The notes under the pieces: generated by a model
What the model saw: only the letters and a program-made list of their open reading frames with translations
What the model was told of the DNA's origin: nothing
Databases searched by the model: none
Shown here: positions 6,733 to 16,009 of the stretch, in pieces
How positions within the stretch are numbered: position 1 is the stretch's first letter
Layout: every line of letters begins with the position of its first letter
Translations under genes and position numbers: made by a program
Assembly (NCBI RefSeq): GCF_965138505.1
Contig: NZ_CBCSCO010000002.1
Location: forward strand, 496,001-560,000
Reading direction: 5' to 3'
Length of the DNA stretch: 64,000 bases
Origin: Litorimonas haliclonae
GTDB taxonomy: Bacteria > Pseudomonadota > Alphaproteobacteria > Caulobacterales > Maricaulaceae

Positions 6733-8344
6733 ATACGCCTTCGGGCCAATCCTCTTTAATCATTTGCGCGCCTTTTTCGCCGATCATAATGGTCGGAGCG
6801 TTGGTATTGCCGGAAATGACTTGTGGCATGATGGAGGCGTCTATGACGCGGAGGCCCTTGAGCCCATGAACGCGTAGACGCGCGTCCACCACAGCCAATT
6901 TATCAGTTCCCATTTTGCAAGTTCCGACGGGATGATAAATTGTATCTGCTCGGTTTCTAATATCTTCTCTCAAACGGTCTTCATCCTCTTCTTCGGTGCC
7001 GTAAATTGGCTTGCCTCTGATGTCGTCGAAAGCGGCGGATTGCAGCAGCCTTTGAGTGAGGCGCGCGCCTTGATAGAGTTTTTCCATGTCGCGCTCATCT
7101 TCGAGAAAGGCAGGGTCAATGAGGGGCGCGTCAGAGGGGTTAGAACTCGCGAGGCTCACACTTCCTCGGCTTTTCGGACGCAGCAAGCAGACATGTACTG
7201 AAAAGCCATGACCCCAATGTAGTTTTCGTCCGTGGTCATCTACGATTGATATAATGAAATGAAGCTGAATATCTGGTGCGGGTTCATCCCGGTCGAGATA
7301 AAGAAAAGCCCCGGACTCAGCGATATTAGAAGAAAAAATCCCCGTTCCGTCTTTGCGGTACTTCAATATTTCGCCAATCATATTGAATGTTCCGGGCAGA
7401 GAGAACCCAATCGTTTCTTTGTGAAGCGACCGTTTACCTTTGTAATTGGCAACCCAGTCCACATGATCGTGAAGGTTTTCTCCCACCCCCGGCAGGTCAT
7501 GCTGCGTTTCTATTCCATGCGGTAAAAGCTTTTCGGGTGGGCCAATTCCAGACAGGAGCAAGAGGTGAGAGGAGCCAAATGTGCCGGCAGAGACAATAAC
7601 TTCCCGTCGTGCCAATAGGGTTTTCTGCCCGGATTTGGTTCGTATCTGCACCCCTGTGGCTTGTTTACCTTTGAGTATAATTCTTTCTGCCAAACAATCT
7701 GTGACAATCGTCAGATTATTGCGGTCGACCACGGGGTCCAGATAGGCATTGGCCGCAGACCAACGTTTGCCGCGTTTTTGCGTGACATCGAAGAGTCCGA
7801 CGCCTTCTTGGCGTTCGGAATTAAAGTCTTTTCTAAGCGGAATTTGAAGGCTCTGCGCGGCCTCAATGAATGTTTGATTTAGCGGCGAGGCTTCTTTTTT
7901 ATGGGTGACGTTGAGCGGCCCGCCAGTGCCGTGGAACTTGCTCTCTCCGCCTTCGAAATGCTCAGACTTTTTGAAAAAAGGAAGAACCTCTTCGTATGAC
8001 CATCCTTTATTTCCTAGCTCTGCCCAGTGATCATAGTCGGATTTATTTCCCCGAATATAAATCATGGCATTGGAGCCGGACGAGCCGCCAAGCATTTTCC
8101 CGCGGGGCTGATAGCCTTTACGGCCATTCAATCCTTTTTGCGGAACGGTTTCAAACCCCCAATTCCGTTTTTTCGTCACCATATTGAGGAGCAGGAGGCC
8201 AGGTGTGGAAACAGAGAAGTGTTTATGGCTTGGGCCTGCCTCAATCAGGCAAACGGAGATATTTTCATCTTCGCTTAGCCTCGCGGCAAGCGTGGCTCCA
8301 GCAGAGCCCGCGCCGACAATGACATAATCAAATTCGGTTTCCAT
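6731..8344 (-). CDS. GMC-family FAD alcohol/choline dehydrogenase-like oxidoreductase
   Basis: 537 aa. N-terminal FAD fold VIVGAGSAGATLAARLSE, GMC signature 1 around RGKMLGGSSGSNAMIYIRG, signature 2 GTFGSSHLLLLSGIGP, and a C-terminal catalytic block YHPVGTCKMG followed by ISGNTNAPTIMIGEKGA (the His/Asn pair). Likely oxidises a primary alcohol to an aldehyde; the substrate cannot be told from sequence. Its ATG overlaps the stop of the upstream aldehyde dehydrogenase (TGATG), so the two are translationally coupled and probably carry out successive oxidations. Confidence 0.93.
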   Translation of the reverse strand: METEFDYVIVGAGSAGATLAARLSEDENISVCLIEAGPSHKHFSVSTPGLLLLNMVTKKRNWGFETVPQKGLNGRKGYQPRGKMLGGSSGSNAMIYIRGNKSDYDHWAELGNKGWSYEEVLPFFKKSEHFEGGESKFHGTGGPLNVTHKKEASPLNQTFIEAAQSLQIPLRKDFNSERQEGVGLFDVTQKRGKRWSAANAYLDPVVDRNNLTIVTDCLAERIILKGKQATGVQIRTKSGQKTLLARREVIVSAGTFGSSHLLLLSGIGPPEKLLPHGIETQHDLPGVGENLHDHVDWVANYKGKRSLHKETIGFSLPGTFNMIGEILKYRKDGTGIFSSNIAESGAFLYLDRDEPAPDIQLHFIISIVDDHGRKLHWGHGFSVHVCLLRPKSRGSVSLASSNPSDAPLIDPAFLEDERDMEKLYQGARLTQRLLQSAAFDDIRGKPIYGTEEEDEDRLREDIRNRADTIYHPVGTCKMGTDKLAVVDARLRVHGLKGLRVIDASIMPQVISGNTNAPTIMIGEKGAQMIKEDWPEGV

Positions 8345-9798
8345 CAGAGGATTTTTTTCATCAGACCCATCATTTTACGTGTTTTGTCCGTATAGGGCGG
8401 GTGCAGAGCTTTGCCTTGGCTGAAACGGCTTTGATGGAAAACGCCTTTCAGATGAGAGAAGCTCTCAAAACCGTGCTCGCCGTGGTAAGCGCCCATACCA
8501 GACGGGCCGACACCGCCGAAGGGCAGGTCATCTTGCACGACATGCCATGCGGCTTCGTTAATACAAACGCCCCCGGAATGGGAGGTTTTCAAAACCTTAT
8601 CTTTCTTGTCAGAGTCTTCGCCGAACCAGTAAAGCGCCAGAGGGCGTTCCTTCGCTTGCACATATTGCAGGCTTTCGTCCAGGGTTTCGGACGCCACAAT
8701 CGGTAGGAGGGGTCCGAAAATTTCCTCCTGCATAATTTTCATCTCCGGCGTCGTGTTCGTCACGACAGTTAAAGGAACGCGCCGCTCTTTCGCCAGTTGT
8801 TGTTTGTCATCGCTCCCCGCTACGGCAATTTTAGCGCCTTTGTTTTCCGCGTCTTCCAGGAGGTCCTGCAAACGGGCGTAATGCGTATCCGCAATTATAG
8901 AGGTGAAATCGTCATTGCCGGCAAAAGTCGGATACATTTTCTCTGCTTGTTTCAGCACAGCCGCCGAAAAAGCGTTGATGTCATTTTGCGGCATCAGGAC
9001 GTAATCCGGCGCAACGCAGGTCTGTCCGGCATTGAGAAGTTTTGCATTCACCAATCTTGGAATGACCAAATCGAGCTTGGCGCTTTGATCGACGATGACC
9101 GGTGATTTTCCGCCTAGCTCCAGGGTCACAGGCGTAAGGTTTTTCGCGGCTGCCTGCGCAACTTTTCGTCCGACACTGGTAGAGCCGGTAAACACCAAGT
9201 GATCAAAGGGTAATTCGGAGAACGCCGAAGCGACATCCACGCCTCCTGTGGCCACATAGATTTCTTCATCAGAAAAGTTATTGGCGATGACGCTTTTAAG
9301 GAGCGCAGAAAATTTAGGCGTATATTCGCTCGGTTTGAGCATGGCTCGATTGCCCGCACTTAACGCTCCGATCAAAGGCATGATTGCCAGTTGAAGGGGA
9401 TAGTTCCAGGGGCTGATAATCCCAACAACGCCTAAGGGTTGAGGCACAATACGGTTTTTCGCGGGCCAATAGGGCAGAGCGGTGGAGGCTTTTCGCGTTT
9501 TCATCCATTTCGGCGTATGTTTCAGTGCATGGGAAAACCCGCCTTTCAGGACCAAAAACTCTGCAATCATAGTTTCTTCGGCCGCGCGGTGGCCGAAGTC
9601 TTCGGAGATGACTTTAATAAACGCGTCTTCGGAAGCAAAAATAGCGTTCCTTAACTTTTCTATATTGGCCTTCCGAACGGACCAGCTGGGATAAGGGGCG
9701 CGATCAAAGTCAGCGCGTTGAGAAGAAAGGATAGCTTTCAATTCCCTGGGTTCATCGAATTTGCCTTTTAATTTTGATGAGGGATCAATCCTGACCAT
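8344..9798 (-). CDS. Aldehyde dehydrogenase, coniferyl-aldehyde type
   Basis: 484 aa NAD(P)-dependent aldehyde dehydrogenase of the short CalB/YwdH-like group, without a targeting sequence. Motifs: PWNYPLQL, GSTSVGRKVAQAAAKNL, VTLELGGKSPVIV (general-base Glu), NAGQTCVAPDYVL (catalytic Cys), EEIFGPLLPI, and a C-terminal FGGVGPSGMGAYHG block. AAGGAT lies directly before the ATG. Forms an operon with the downstream GMC alcohol dehydrogenase. Confidence 0.93.
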   Translation of the reverse strand: MVRIDPSSKLKGKFDEPRELKAILSSQRADFDRAPYPSWSVRKANIEKLRNAIFASEDAFIKVISEDFGHRAAEETMIAEFLVLKGGFSHALKHTPKWMKTRKASTALPYWPAKNRIVPQPLGVVGIISPWNYPLQLAIMPLIGALSAGNRAMLKPSEYTPKFSALLKSVIANNFSDEEIYVATGGVDVASAFSELPFDHLVFTGSTSVGRKVAQAAAKNLTPVTLELGGKSPVIVDQSAKLDLVIPRLVNAKLLNAGQTCVAPDYVLMPQNDINAFSAAVLKQAEKMYPTFAGNDDFTSIIADTHYARLQDLLEDAENKGAKIAVAGSDDKQQLAKERRVPLTVVTNTTPEMKIMQEEIFGPLLPIVASETLDESLQYVQAKERPLALYWFGEDSDKKDKVLKTSHSGGVCINEAAWHVVQDDLPFGGVGPSGMGAYHGEHGFESFSHLKGVFHQSRFSQGKALHPPYTDKTRKMMGLMKKIL

Positions 9799-9904
9799 AT
9801 CCTTCTCCCGTTATTATTATATTTATCAATACTGCACGGGAAGGCAGGGTGTGTCGAGTGAGGTTGAACGAACAGTTTTGCAGGACTGCCAAACAGAGGA
9901 GCTA

Positions 9905-11026
9905 TCAAAGTCGGCAATTTGCGACTGAACGAACCATGGCCTTGGCGCGGCCGGTAACAGTATTTTCGCAGGCCGCGATTTGGGAATATCGGCGGCGAAG
10001 CCGACCCGGAGCATCACCTAGCTTTTTCTGTCCAAGTTTTTCGGCGGCATCGTAAACTTGAGCTAAAGCGGCAGCCGGTCCTGAAATCGGAGTGAAGCCT
10101 GAGGATGTCGTTACATCTTCGGTGGCGTAATGGCGTTTGAACGCATCTATCCCGACTCCTAAATCAAGGCGTTCATACCCTAAATCATCTGATTTATCGA
10201 GGATAGCGTTTAGCAGCCTCGCGCCTGGCGAATAAATCCCCAATGTGGGATCATAAGCGACGATCCAACTATGATAGGTTGTCCCATCGGTTAAACCTGT
10301 GTCGATTGCAGCAAGCCTATCCCCGATATAAAGGGCGTGCATGTCTACTCGCAAAGGGGCGCAAATTGGACGCTCCCAAAGATCTCTCAAAAGCTGGGAA
10401 GTCCATTCAACCCCGAAAATGTTGTAAAACCCGCTTCGCTCATACTGGGCTATTTTCCACTTGAAGAGGGTTTTCAACAAATCTGGATTTTGGCTTCTAA
10501 ATTCAAATCGGCTGGACCCGATCTGTTCATCACTTTTACGGGTGCGACGCCGCAAATCCTTCATGTGGCGGGTATAAGAGCTGCTTTGTGCTTTTTTCCA
10601 CGCTTCGGCCCCGTCCGGGAAGTAAATCATGGCTCCCCGGGATGTATTCTCGGAATTATGCATCCCATTTTCGACAAGAGCGCTGTAGTGAAAAGCTCCG
10701 ACCGAACTATCTTTCAAAATATCACCAATCGTGAGACCGCAGTCTGGGCGGCAAATTAGACCATGATAGTCTGTCATTGGGGCGCCTATGGGACGAGCAA
10801 AGCGTTCCCCTTGGAATGGCAAGATCGCCAAGATTTCCTTCTCGTCTTCCGCCACGGCAATTCGAACATTATCCACGAGGCTTGCGATAGTTTTCGTGTA
10901 ATCCGGGTGAAAATAAGGAGAGTATAGGCGCGGATTAGAGCTACGTAACTTGGGCCAAGCGGAGGTGACAGATGCAGGAAGAACATCTGCTTTATAGATT
11001 GCTGTTTTGAATCCAGTTTTTGTCAC
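9905..11026 (-). CDS. CelD/BcsL-type GNAT acetyltransferase
   Basis: 373 aa of the GNAT superfamily (Acetyltransf_6/CelD group), which modify polysaccharides or peptidoglycan-like substrates. N-terminal half has SPYFHPDYTKTIA and RPIGAPMTDYHGLI. The C-terminal half carries the acetyl-CoA-like core (MHALYIGDRLAAIDTGL, YHSWIVAYDPTLGIYSPGAR, YERLDLGVGIDAFKRHYA). The RPxGAPxxDY block recurs in the gene at the right end of the window, so the two are distant paralogs. Acceptor unknown. Divergent from the CDF gene. Confidence 0.8.
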   Translation of the reverse strand: MTKTGFKTAIYKADVLPASVTSAWPKLRSSNPRLYSPYFHPDYTKTIASLVDNVRIAVAEDEKEILAILPFQGERFARPIGAPMTDYHGLICRPDCGLTIGDILKDSSVGAFHYSALVENGMHNSENTSRGAMIYFPDGAEAWKKAQSSSYTRHMKDLRRRTRKSDEQIGSSRFEFRSQNPDLLKTLFKWKIAQYERSGFYNIFGVEWTSQLLRDLWERPICAPLRVDMHALYIGDRLAAIDTGLTDGTTYHSWIVAYDPTLGIYSPGARLLNAILDKSDDLGYERLDLGVGIDAFKRHYATEDVTTSSGFTPISGPAAALAQVYDAAEKLGQKKLGDAPGRLRRRYSQIAACENTVTGRAKAMVRSVANCRL

Positions 11027-11128
11027 GTCTTAAGTCTTCAATGAAATCTTTTCATCTTGATAATCGCAAAGGGCTAATATCGGCTTAAAGCGGTTGCAAT
11101 AATTGGAAGACCCGTTTTATCTCAGATA

Positions 11129-12109
11129 ATGAGCTCAAATCACGATAAAACCCACGCAGAATCAGAGTTTCACAGCCACGATTCGCATCATAAACACCAC
11201 CATGATCATTCCCATTCTCCAAAAGTTGATGAGACAAATCGTAATCGGGTAGGGATTGCCGCGCTACTGACCGGTTTATTTATGTTGGTCGAAGTGGCCG
11301 GCGGATATATCTCTGGCTCGCTTGCTCTCTTGGCCGATGCAGGCCACATGCTGACTGACTTTGCAGCGCTGGGAATGGCGTGGGCAGCATTTAAGCTTGC
11401 AAAGCGTCCGGCAAATTGGCGTCATACATTCGGTTTTGATAGATTTTCAATTCTTATAGCTTTCGTAAATGGCCTGACGCTATTCGTTGTGGCGGCCTTA
11501 ATCGTAAAAGAAGCGATTGAACGGCTTCATACCCCCGGTGAAGTTCTGGCGGGGCCCATGCTCTATGTCGCGATAGCTGGCCTAATCGTGAACCTATTGG
11601 TCTTTTGGATTTTGCGCGGGGCTGATCAGCATAACCTCAATATAAGAGGAGCCATTCTGCACGTGTTGGGGGATCTTTTGGGGTCGGTCGCCGCTATTAT
11701 TGCTGCTATTGTTATTTTCCAGACAGGATGGACGCCGATTGATCCTATTTTATCTGTTTTTGTTGCTTTAATTATCCTGCGTAGTGCTTGGGTCCTTGTG
11801 AAAGATAGCGCTTACATCCTATTGGAAGCCGCGCCTGAACATATTGATCGAAGGGCTATTATTGAGGATTTACTGGCCCATATCCCGGATATTCTTGCGG
11901 TTGAGCACATCCATGCTTGGTCAATTACTCCGGAACGACCCATGCTAACCCTTGAAGCGTTTGTAGGCCCCAACACCCGTATCGAACCCGTAAGTCAGGC
12001 CATAAAAACCCGCCTAAAGGAAAAATTCGAGGTCGAGCACGTTACCATTCAAGTTATGCGGAGAGTCGAAGGAGAAGCGCTTAACCCAGCAAATTCATGC
12101 GTTCCTTAA
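11129..12109 (+). CDS. CzcD/ZitB-type zinc cation-diffusion-facilitator exporter
   Basis: 326 aa, six-TM CDF transporter exporting Zn2+ (possibly Cd2+/Co2+) in exchange for protons. The N-terminal 35 residues are His-rich and probably bind metal. TM2 has ADAGHMLTDF and TM5 has HVLGDLLGSV, which supply the His/Asp zinc site. The C-terminal cytoplasmic ferredoxin-like domain follows (EHIHAWSITPERPMLTLEA). Its 3' end overlaps the convergent TerB-like gene by 29 bp. Confidence 0.95.
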   Translation: MSSNHDKTHAESEFHSHDSHHKHHHDHSHSPKVDETNRNRVGIAALLTGLFMLVEVAGGYISGSLALLADAGHMLTDFAALGMAWAAFKLAKRPANWRHTFGFDRFSILIAFVNGLTLFVVAALIVKEAIERLHTPGEVLAGPMLYVAIAGLIVNLLVFWILRGADQHNLNIRGAILHVLGDLLGSVAAIIAAIVIFQTGWTPIDPILSVFVALIILRSAWVLVKDSAYILLEAAPEHIDRRAIIEDLLAHIPDILAVEHIHAWSITPERPMLTLEAFVGPNTRIEPVSQAIKTRLKEKFEVEHVTIQVMRRVEGEALNPANSCVP

Positions 12110-12605
12110 AGCGCCGGATAAACTCTTTCTGCTCCGCTGTTGCCGGCGTTTCGCAGCTCGCAACGCGCTCCATCATCTGAGCAAGTTGCTGCGCGTCCTC
12201 GCGCTCTATTGATGTTTTCAAAATGTCGACCATCGGATAAAGGGCGGTTTCAGGTAAAGTCACATCGTGGGTGACATTATACATCTGGCGATAAATTCCA
12301 TCCGCTGCGTCTGTACTGAGCTGCATATGGTTTTCAAGCTGTAAGGTAATCGCCGCAATTTCGGCTTCGCTGACCCCGCTGAGAGTGTCCATTTTGGCCG
12401 TTGCAATCATCAACACAGTGGCGGCTTCGACAGGTGTTTCCACCAGATCATAGCCCGACTTTCCGTGAAGCTTTCGAAATCTATTCTGACGAGGGCGGTT
12501 TTTGAAACTGCGCGCCGCATCGGCAATATCGCGAGACCCTCTGATCGCGCGGCTTATCCAGAAAATCGCAATGGCAATGGTCGTTAATATCCCGATGATA
12601 TGCAT
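12081..12605 (-). CDS. Membrane-anchored TerB-like protein
   Basis: 174 aa with one N-terminal transmembrane helix (about residues 4-20) and an all-helical soluble domain. Its pattern VLMIATAKMDTLSGVSEAEIAAI, with acidic repeats and a late EQKEFIRRFKERM, resembles the TerB/TerB-like fold seen in envelope-stress and metal-response proteins. First of three to four envelope genes on this strand by location only. Function not assigned. Confidence 0.6.
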   Translation of the reverse strand: MHIIGILTTIAIAIFWISRAIRGSRDIADAARSFKNRPRQNRFRKLHGKSGYDLVETPVEAATVLMIATAKMDTLSGVSEAEIAAITLQLENHMQLSTDAADGIYRQMYNVTHDVTLPETALYPMVDILKTSIEREDAQQLAQMMERVASCETPATAEQKEFIRRFKERMNLLG

Positions 12606-12634
12606 GGCATCCTCTTTATAACGACTTTCCTTAC

Positions 12635-13360
12635 TTAGCGACAGGCCGATGATGGCCCCATATCTAAATGAAAATGATCATAATGGGCCGCATTATAGTC
12701 CGGGCTAAGCGTGACATTGAAGACTTTGCAAGCGGCGTTTCGAATATCACGTAAAAACTCGGCATCGCCGTCTTCCCCCGTCCAATCGCTGCGGACGCTC
12801 ACCAGATGTCCGTCCGTTAGTTCAAAGCTCGCCACATCCCACGCATTGCCATAGGCATGTTGGCTCCAGCGCCCGGAATTATTCCCATTTTGACGGCGGC
12901 AGGAATAGGTCCCCATGTGATGCATTTTGGCAAGCCCTTCTCCGTACCTTTCTTGGGCGAGACGGTCGATTTCCCGTGTCCAGAGATAGGTGGAAACAGA
13001 AAGCGGACATTTCATATTGGCTTCGCCCGGCGTGAGAACAATATCATCTTGGCCGTAGACCAACCGAGCAACCTCCCAGCCACAGACGTCTTTGCCGTCG
13101 CCTGTTGAGGGGCCTTCTTTGGGGTCCGACGGTATAGTTTCAAATCCGGCAGTGTCCCGGGCTAAATCCATACATACCTCTGGGGGCGAGAGCGCCATGC
13201 GTAGAATTTGCGATTTCGTCGCTTTCCCCAACGGTCGGGACGTATCCAATTCTTTCCAGGGGAGGTGTTCTCCCGGAATATGTTTATCTGCCAGATAGGC
13301 CCCGCCAGCAAAAATTGCGGCTGTTGCTATCCAAATCAACGGTCCTTTCCAGCCACTCAT
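12635..13360 (-). CDS. Extensin-like (DUF882-related) envelope protein
   Basis: 241 aa with an N-terminal membrane anchor or signal (residues about 7-23). The domain matches the extensin-like C-terminal family, related to metal-dependent D-Ala carboxypeptidase folds: CGWEVARL, MKCPLSVSTYLWTREID, CRRQNGNNSGRWSQHAYGNAWDVASF and HYDHFHLDMG. The H-x(5)-D and HxH residues are the likely zinc ligands. Probably acts on peptidoglycan in the periplasm. Downstream of a protease gene in the same direction. Confidence 0.85.
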   Translation of the reverse strand: MSGWKGPLIWIATAAIFAGGAYLADKHIPGEHLPWKELDTSRPLGKATKSQILRMALSPPEVCMDLARDTAGFETIPSDPKEGPSTGDGKDVCGWEVARLVYGQDDIVLTPGEANMKCPLSVSTYLWTREIDRLAQERYGEGLAKMHHMGTYSCRRQNGNNSGRWSQHAYGNAWDVASFELTDGHLVSVRSDWTGEDGDAEFLRDIRNAACKVFNVTLSPDYNAAHYDHFHLDMGPSSACR

Positions 13361-13381
13361 AAGGTGTTTTTAGAGTTTGAT

Positions 13382-14182
13382 TTAGGGCTGTTCAACCAGA
13401 CAAAACACTTGGGCGATGCGGCGGGCGCGCCTTAATTGGTCGGCCTGTAAGCCATAACTTTCCGTATTCAGAGGTTCAGCTTCGCCCGATGGGTCGCTAA
13501 AAAAGGGGAGAAGCGCTCGCGGCGCAACCGTGTAAATCCGGCCTCGACGGGGATTCTCGGCAGAGACGACCCCGATAATTTCACCGTCTCTATCAAGAAC
13601 TGGCGCGCCGGAGAGCCCACTCAGAGGCCCCCTCAAGCCGTTTGTCCGGCCGATTTCAGCCCATGCCAAAACAGACTCATCAGAACTATACCTGCCCCTA
13701 ACTAACATTCGGCTGCGCGAGATAAGGTTTCCGACGACTTCCCCGGGACGTCCTTGCGGGAAGCCAATGAAAAATCCTGACTCTCCGACCCGCCGCTGAG
13801 AATTAACATCATGCGGCAGAGGCGGGCGGGACCATTTCGTCGTCAGCTTTGCTAAATCGTGCTTGAGATAGACTTCAGCTTTGGCGGGAATAACGCGGTT
13901 ACGGCCGACTTTGAGGGCGACTTCAGTACATCCATCTACAACATGACGGGCGGTGAGCCAGCTGCCGTCATCATCAATGGCAAAGGCGGTACCTGTTCCG
14001 GAGCGGGGGATGTCAATTTGGGTCAGGACCTGTTCATCCCGAGGGCTCTCGCTCGGGAGGAGAGGCCCAAGTTCAGAAGGAGGGGGCGGAGCCTCAACAT
14101 TTTTATTAACTAGAAGGGCGCCGATATAAATGGACGCCAGAACGACGCCGTAAAACAGCCAATCCGGTATATGCCGGAACAT
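13382..14182 (-). CDS. Membrane-anchored trypsin-like serine protease
   Basis: 266 aa. N-terminal transmembrane helix (about 8-24), Pro-rich linker, then a chymotrypsin-fold domain. Catalytic His in WLTARHVVDGC, Asp in LKHDLAKL, Ser in GLSGAPVLD. No PDZ domain follows, unlike DegP/DegS. Probable periplasmic protease. The gene lies 5 bp after the DUF350 gene and 21 bp before the extensin-like gene, suggesting one envelope operon. Confidence 0.85.
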   Translation of the reverse strand: MFRHIPDWLFYGVVLASIYIGALLVNKNVEAPPPPSELGPLLPSESPRDEQVLTQIDIPRSGTGTAFAIDDDGSWLTARHVVDGCTEVALKVGRNRVIPAKAEVYLKHDLAKLTTKWSRPPLPHDVNSQRRVGESGFFIGFPQGRPGEVVGNLISRSRMLVRGRYSSDESVLAWAEIGRTNGLRGPLSGLSGAPVLDRDGEIIGVVSAENPRRGRIYTVAPRALLPFFSDPSGEAEPLNTESYGLQADQLRRARRIAQVFCLVEQP

Positions 14183-14187
14183 AGTCC

Positions 14188-14601
14188 CTAACCTGCGATG
14201 GCGAAGGCGAGAAGGATGGACCCGGCAAGTTTAAACGAGGCAAGAACCAGCGCCGGTGCGGATTCGTTATTCGTAATACGCTGCGGCATCCCCTTAAAAA
14301 TAGCGTCGGTAAGCCGGAAGAGAAATAATTGTAAAAACATGCTTGTCGTGCCCCAAATGGCGACATCAAACAGGCTGAACCGCTTAATCAGACAAGCGGC
14401 GAGCGGGATGGTGAGGCTTAGGATAAGCGAGCTGAAATGGATGGAGGCAGCCATATTGCCCTGTTGGACGAGCTCTAATTCCTTATGCGGCGTAAGCTTG
14501 GTGTAAATGACAAGGCCAATAATGAAAATGGCAGTCACGACCAAAAGATAAAATATCAAATATGGCAGCCCATTGGCGAGACTGTCGAGTGCAGGACGCA
14601 T
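14188..14601 (-). CDS. DUF350 (UPF0719) inner-membrane protein
   Basis: 137 aa with four predicted TM helices. The family block is LVQQGNMAASIHFSSLILSL. DUF350 proteins sit in the inner membrane and their function is unknown. First gene of the run leading to the serine protease and extensin-like protein. Confidence 0.85.
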   Translation of the reverse strand: MRPALDSLANGLPYLIFYLLVVTAIFIIGLVIYTKLTPHKELELVQQGNMAASIHFSSLILSLTIPLAACLIKRFSLFDVAIWGTTSMFLQLFLFRLTDAIFKGMPQRITNNESAPALVLASFKLAGSILLAFAIAG

Positions 14602-14730
14602 GCGGATACCCTTCCTAAAGTTTCCCCCTTATCGAGCCCCGTTTCGACACTGGAAACATGGCCTAAATGTGACTGATAACGCAAGTCAAACCTGAAAGAG
14701 TGACGTGGATTTAATTTAGTTTGGAGAGTT

Positions 14731-15903
14731 TTAAGCGGTTTCTGCGGATTTGTTCTCGGCGCGGATTTGACTGGCGCGCTTTTTCTCTGATTCCGATTTC
14801 AGCTGACCGCAAGCGGCGAAGATATCACGCCCGCGCGGCGTACGTATCGGGCTGGCATAGCCGGCGCGGTTGACCATATCGGCGAAGGTTTCAATCGTGT
14901 CCCAATCAGAGCATTCATAATCCGACCCGGGCCAAGGGTTGAACGGGATGAGATTCACTTTGGCCGGAATGCCCCGAAGTAATTTAATCAATTCCTTGGC
15001 ATGTTTCGGGCTGTCATTGACGCCTTTGAGCATAACATATTCAAAGGTGATGCGCTTGGAATTGGACAGGCCCGGATAGTCACGGCACGCCTGCATCAGC
15101 TCGGCGAGCGGATATTTCTTGTTAATCGGCATAATTTGAGAGCGCAGGTCGTCATTCGCGGCATGAAGAGAAATAGCCAGCATGGCAGAGGTACGCTCGC
15201 CCATCGGGCCAATATCGGGGACAACGCCGGAGGTCGAAACGGTGATGCGGCGGCGGCCAATGCCTAATCCTTCGGGATCGCAAATGACGTCGAGGGAATC
15301 CCCGACCGCATCCGTATTATAAAGCGGCTCGCCCATTCCCATAAAGACGATATTGGTCAGGCGGCGATTTTCCTGCGTGGTCGGCCATTCGCCGAGATCG
15401 TCGCGCGCGATAATCACCTGCAAGACAATTTCGCGCGGCGTGAGATTTCGGACCAGACGCTGCGTACCCGTGTGGCAGAATTTGCAGGTCAGCGTACAGC
15501 CAACCTGGCTGGAGACGCAAAGCGCGCCAGTTTTTGACACATCAGGAATGAACACGCTCTCGACTTCAATACCTGGCGCCATGCGGATAAGGTATTTGCG
15601 CGTTCCGTCTTTGGAGATCAGGCGCTCGACGATTTCCGGCCGGTCGAGAGTAAAATGTTCCGCCAATTTCGCCCGCAAGGGCTTGGCGATATTGGTCATC
15701 TGATCCCACTCGGTGACGCCGTAATTATAAATCCAGTGAAAGATCTGCTTGGTCCGCATCCGGATTTTCTTCGGCTCAATTCCAAGTTCCTCCAGATGGG
15801 CGGCAATTTCTTTACGTCCCAAGCCCACAAGGGACGGGCGCGCAGGCGCGGGCGGCGTCTGTGTCAGGCCGGGTTCGGCATTCTGGAGTAAAGTTGTGCT
15901 CAT
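14731..15903 (-). CDS. rlmN: Dual-specificity 23S rRNA A2503 / tRNA A37 C2-methyltransferase
   Basis: 390 aa radical SAM enzyme. The iron-sulfur motif is CTLTCKFCHTG (CxxxCxxC), the SAM-binding block MGMGEPLYN, and the catalytic Cys is in IFAACGQL near the C-terminus. RlmN methylates C2 of A2503 in 23S rRNA and A37 in some tRNAs by a ping-pong mechanism. Full length. The 62 bp before the next gene hold only a short hairpin (about 15969-15985). Confidence 0.96.
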   Translation of the reverse strand: MSTTLLQNAEPGLTQTPPAPARPSLVGLGRKEIAAHLEELGIEPKKIRMRTKQIFHWIYNYGVTEWDQMTNIAKPLRAKLAEHFTLDRPEIVERLISKDGTRKYLIRMAPGIEVESVFIPDVSKTGALCVSSQVGCTLTCKFCHTGTQRLVRNLTPREIVLQVIIARDDLGEWPTTQENRRLTNIVFMGMGEPLYNTDAVGDSLDVICDPEGLGIGRRRITVSTSGVVPDIGPMGERTSAMLAISLHAANDDLRSQIMPINKKYPLAELMQACRDYPGLSNSKRITFEYVMLKGVNDSPKHAKELIKLLRGIPAKVNLIPFNPWPGSDYECSDWDTIETFADMVNRAGYASPIRTPRGRDIFAACGQLKSESEKKRASQIRAENKSAETA

Positions 15904-16009
15904 AAAAGGGGCTTTAAACGCTTTCAGGGTGAGGGAAAACCGAAAAGGGCATATACCCTCCGAATGACGCGCCTGAAAAACAGGCGTTTGTAAGGATGCG
16001 ACATCACAT

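Noticed and set aside
15969..15988. CGCCTG-AAAAA-CAGGCG hairpin between rlmN and the BCCT gene as a terminator
   Set aside because: No T-run follows on the minus strand, where both genes lie.
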